Origin: an uncultured Bacilli bacterium
Lineage (GTDB): Bacteria > Bacillota_I > Bacilli_A > RF39 > UBA660
Assembly (NCBI GenBank): GCA_934098375.1
Contig: CAKOOC010000027.1
Span: forward strand, 1-13,463
Direction: 5' to 3'
Length of the DNA: 13,463 bases
Positions 12,508 through 13,463 of the stretch are shown piece after piece. A program made the translations under genes and the position numbers. The notes beneath the pieces are model-generated. The model was given only the letters and a program-made list of their open reading frames with translations. It was not told the origin of the DNA and searched no databases. Numbering within the stretch: position 1 is the first letter of the stretch; each line of letters opens with the position of its first letter.

Positions 12508-13463
12508 CTAATTGTCAGCTTTCTTAAATGCATTAATTGATATATACAATATAGGCATTATTACTAATAATGAACCTATTATTGTCAAAATTAACATGCC
12601 ACTACTACCAGTAGCCGGTAATTCGTAACCAGAAGCATTGATAAATGTTATTGTCATATCATTTTCTAAATTATTTTTATTTAAATCTTTATCCTTATAA
12701 AACTGAATTATTCCATCATTAATTTGATATTTAACAACAAATCCCTCGTTATTATTTTCTTTAATGGTAAATTCTATCTTATAAGGTAATTCTAAAATTT
12801 GAATTGTGTCATTATTTTTAAGCGTAAATGTCGCCTTACCATCTGTAGTAAACGTAATAGTATCATTAACATTACCATTCTTTATTACATTATAAGTACC
12901 AGTTAATGGCTCATTTTGATAAGTTGCCTCGATTGTAAAAGCAAAACTCTTAGTAGACTTTACACCTTCAACCTTTTTTAAAATAGTTAAATTTTTAGTT
13001 TTATAATTGTTTATTACTGTATTACTAAAATCTTCTACTGTTGTTTTTCCATAAGAAACAATTACATTATATTCTTTTGTATTTATTTCATGATACTCAT
13101 CAGTAGATTTTTCATATAATTTATAACTATGACCAGAAGGTATATTATTAAATATTACATTATAATCACTATTAGATGTAGATGTCGCTTCTAAAGAAAA
13201 ATCATCATTCATATGTTTTAATTCACTATGACAATCACAATCTTTATCATGTACAAGCACAAAAGTAGTTCCTTGTAATATGTTATTCTGATAACTTGAT
13301 TTTTTATTGAATTTAAGATTACCTAAAAAACCTTTTACTTGTGGAATCTTATAATTTAAAGTTTTGCCTGTAATTTTATTTCCTTCTTTAACAACATAAG
13401 TTAAAGTCGTTGTTTTATTTGTATCTAACGTTGTTGATTCTTTAAAACCATTACTTTCATTAG
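12508..13463 (-). CDS. Ancillary/tip pilin, LPATG, 5' end beyond the window
   Basis: The frame is open to the window edge, so only the C-terminal ~317 residues are seen; an internal ATG-like codon at 13260 is not the true start. Visible: a beta-domain end (TTLTYVVKEGNKITGKTLNY), a SpaA/Cna-B-like domain beginning LQGTTFVLVHDKDCDCH, with SGHSYKLYEKSTDEYHEI and a terminal NYKTKNLTILKKVEG joining a second domain (FAFTIEATYQNEPL...YKIEFTIKENNNEG), then YELPATGSSG, a hydrophobic span and KKADN. A CDC pair in the first domain is unusual for a pilin. As the first gene of the operon, before the backbone pilin, and larger than the minor pilin, it is probably the adhesive tip subunit; its N-terminal binding domain cannot be seen. 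Confidence 0.87.
   Translation of the reverse strand, partial: NESNGFKESTTLDTNKTTTLTYVVKEGNKITGKTLNYKIPQVKGFLGNLKFNKKSSYQNNILQGTTFVLVHDKDCDCHSELKHMNDDFSLEATSTSNSDYNVIFNNIPSGHSYKLYEKSTDEYHEINTKEYNVIVSYGKTTVEDFSNTVINNYKTKNLTILKKVEGVKSTKSFAFTIEATYQNEPLTGTYNVIKNGNVNDTITFTTDGKATFTLKNNDTIQILELPYKIEFTIKENNNEGFVVKYQINDGIIQFYKDKDLNKNNLENDMTITFINASGYELPATGSSGMLILTIIGSLLVIMPILYISINAFKKADN

Noticed and set aside
1..13463. CRISPR arrays, insertion sequences, rRNA genes, replication origins
   Set aside because: No regularly spaced repeats, transposase frames, rRNA-like sequence or DnaA-box clusters were seen on reading both strands.

Overview
The window comes from a very AT-rich, low-GC Gram-positive genome, most likely an uncultured gut Bacilli/Erysipelotrichia-type bacterium (inference). 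It uses the standard bacterial code: TGA ends real genes and TGG encodes Trp. It carries Gram-positive signatures: LPXTG-type pilins, class C sortase, a SipW-type signal peptide and CotF-like spore coat proteins.

Layout. (1) 1-2442, minus strand, housekeeping: 5' part of pnp, then rpsO with its own promoter, candidate leader fold and terminator, then csaA, then a small membrane-protein frame that looks like the remnant of a longer, broken gene. (2) 2445-3058: tRNA-Thr(CGT) directly behind a DUF1003 membrane protein. (3) 3099-4131, plus strand: a deoxyinosine-type DNA glycosylase and two overlapping CotF-like coat genes, ending at a bidirectional terminator. (4) 4132-5377, minus: 5-formyltetrahydrofolate cyclo-ligase and a membrane-anchored CPWC thioredoxin-like protein. 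(5) 5391-7181, minus: a 577-residue exported surface protein. Its promoter has a G8 run in the spacer between -35 and -10, and its C-terminal end is coded by a GC-rich patch with the codon pattern of a diversity-generating-retroelement variable region. (6) 7199-7982: a membrane-anchored XRE regulator with its own promoter and terminator. (7) 8017-8502: a decayed vWA/MucBP adhesin gene. (8) 8591-13463, minus: a pilus operon read as 5'-truncated ancillary/tip pilin (LPATG), major pilin (LPETG), a 12-bp hairpin, class C sortase, minor pilin (LVQTG), second sortase, terminator.

How the parts fit. The pilus operon contains polymerising sortase, backbone subunit, two accessory subunits and a second sortase that could attach the fibre or process the odd LVQTG signal. 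The dead vWA/MucBP gene just downstream is probably a lost adhesin of the same locus. The surface protein between the metabolic genes and the regulator is the most unusual part: it appears to have two independent ways of varying, on/off expression through the homopolymer in its promoter and sequence change in its C-terminal lectin-like end. No reverse transcriptase or template repeat lies inside the window, so the second mechanism rests on the codon pattern alone.
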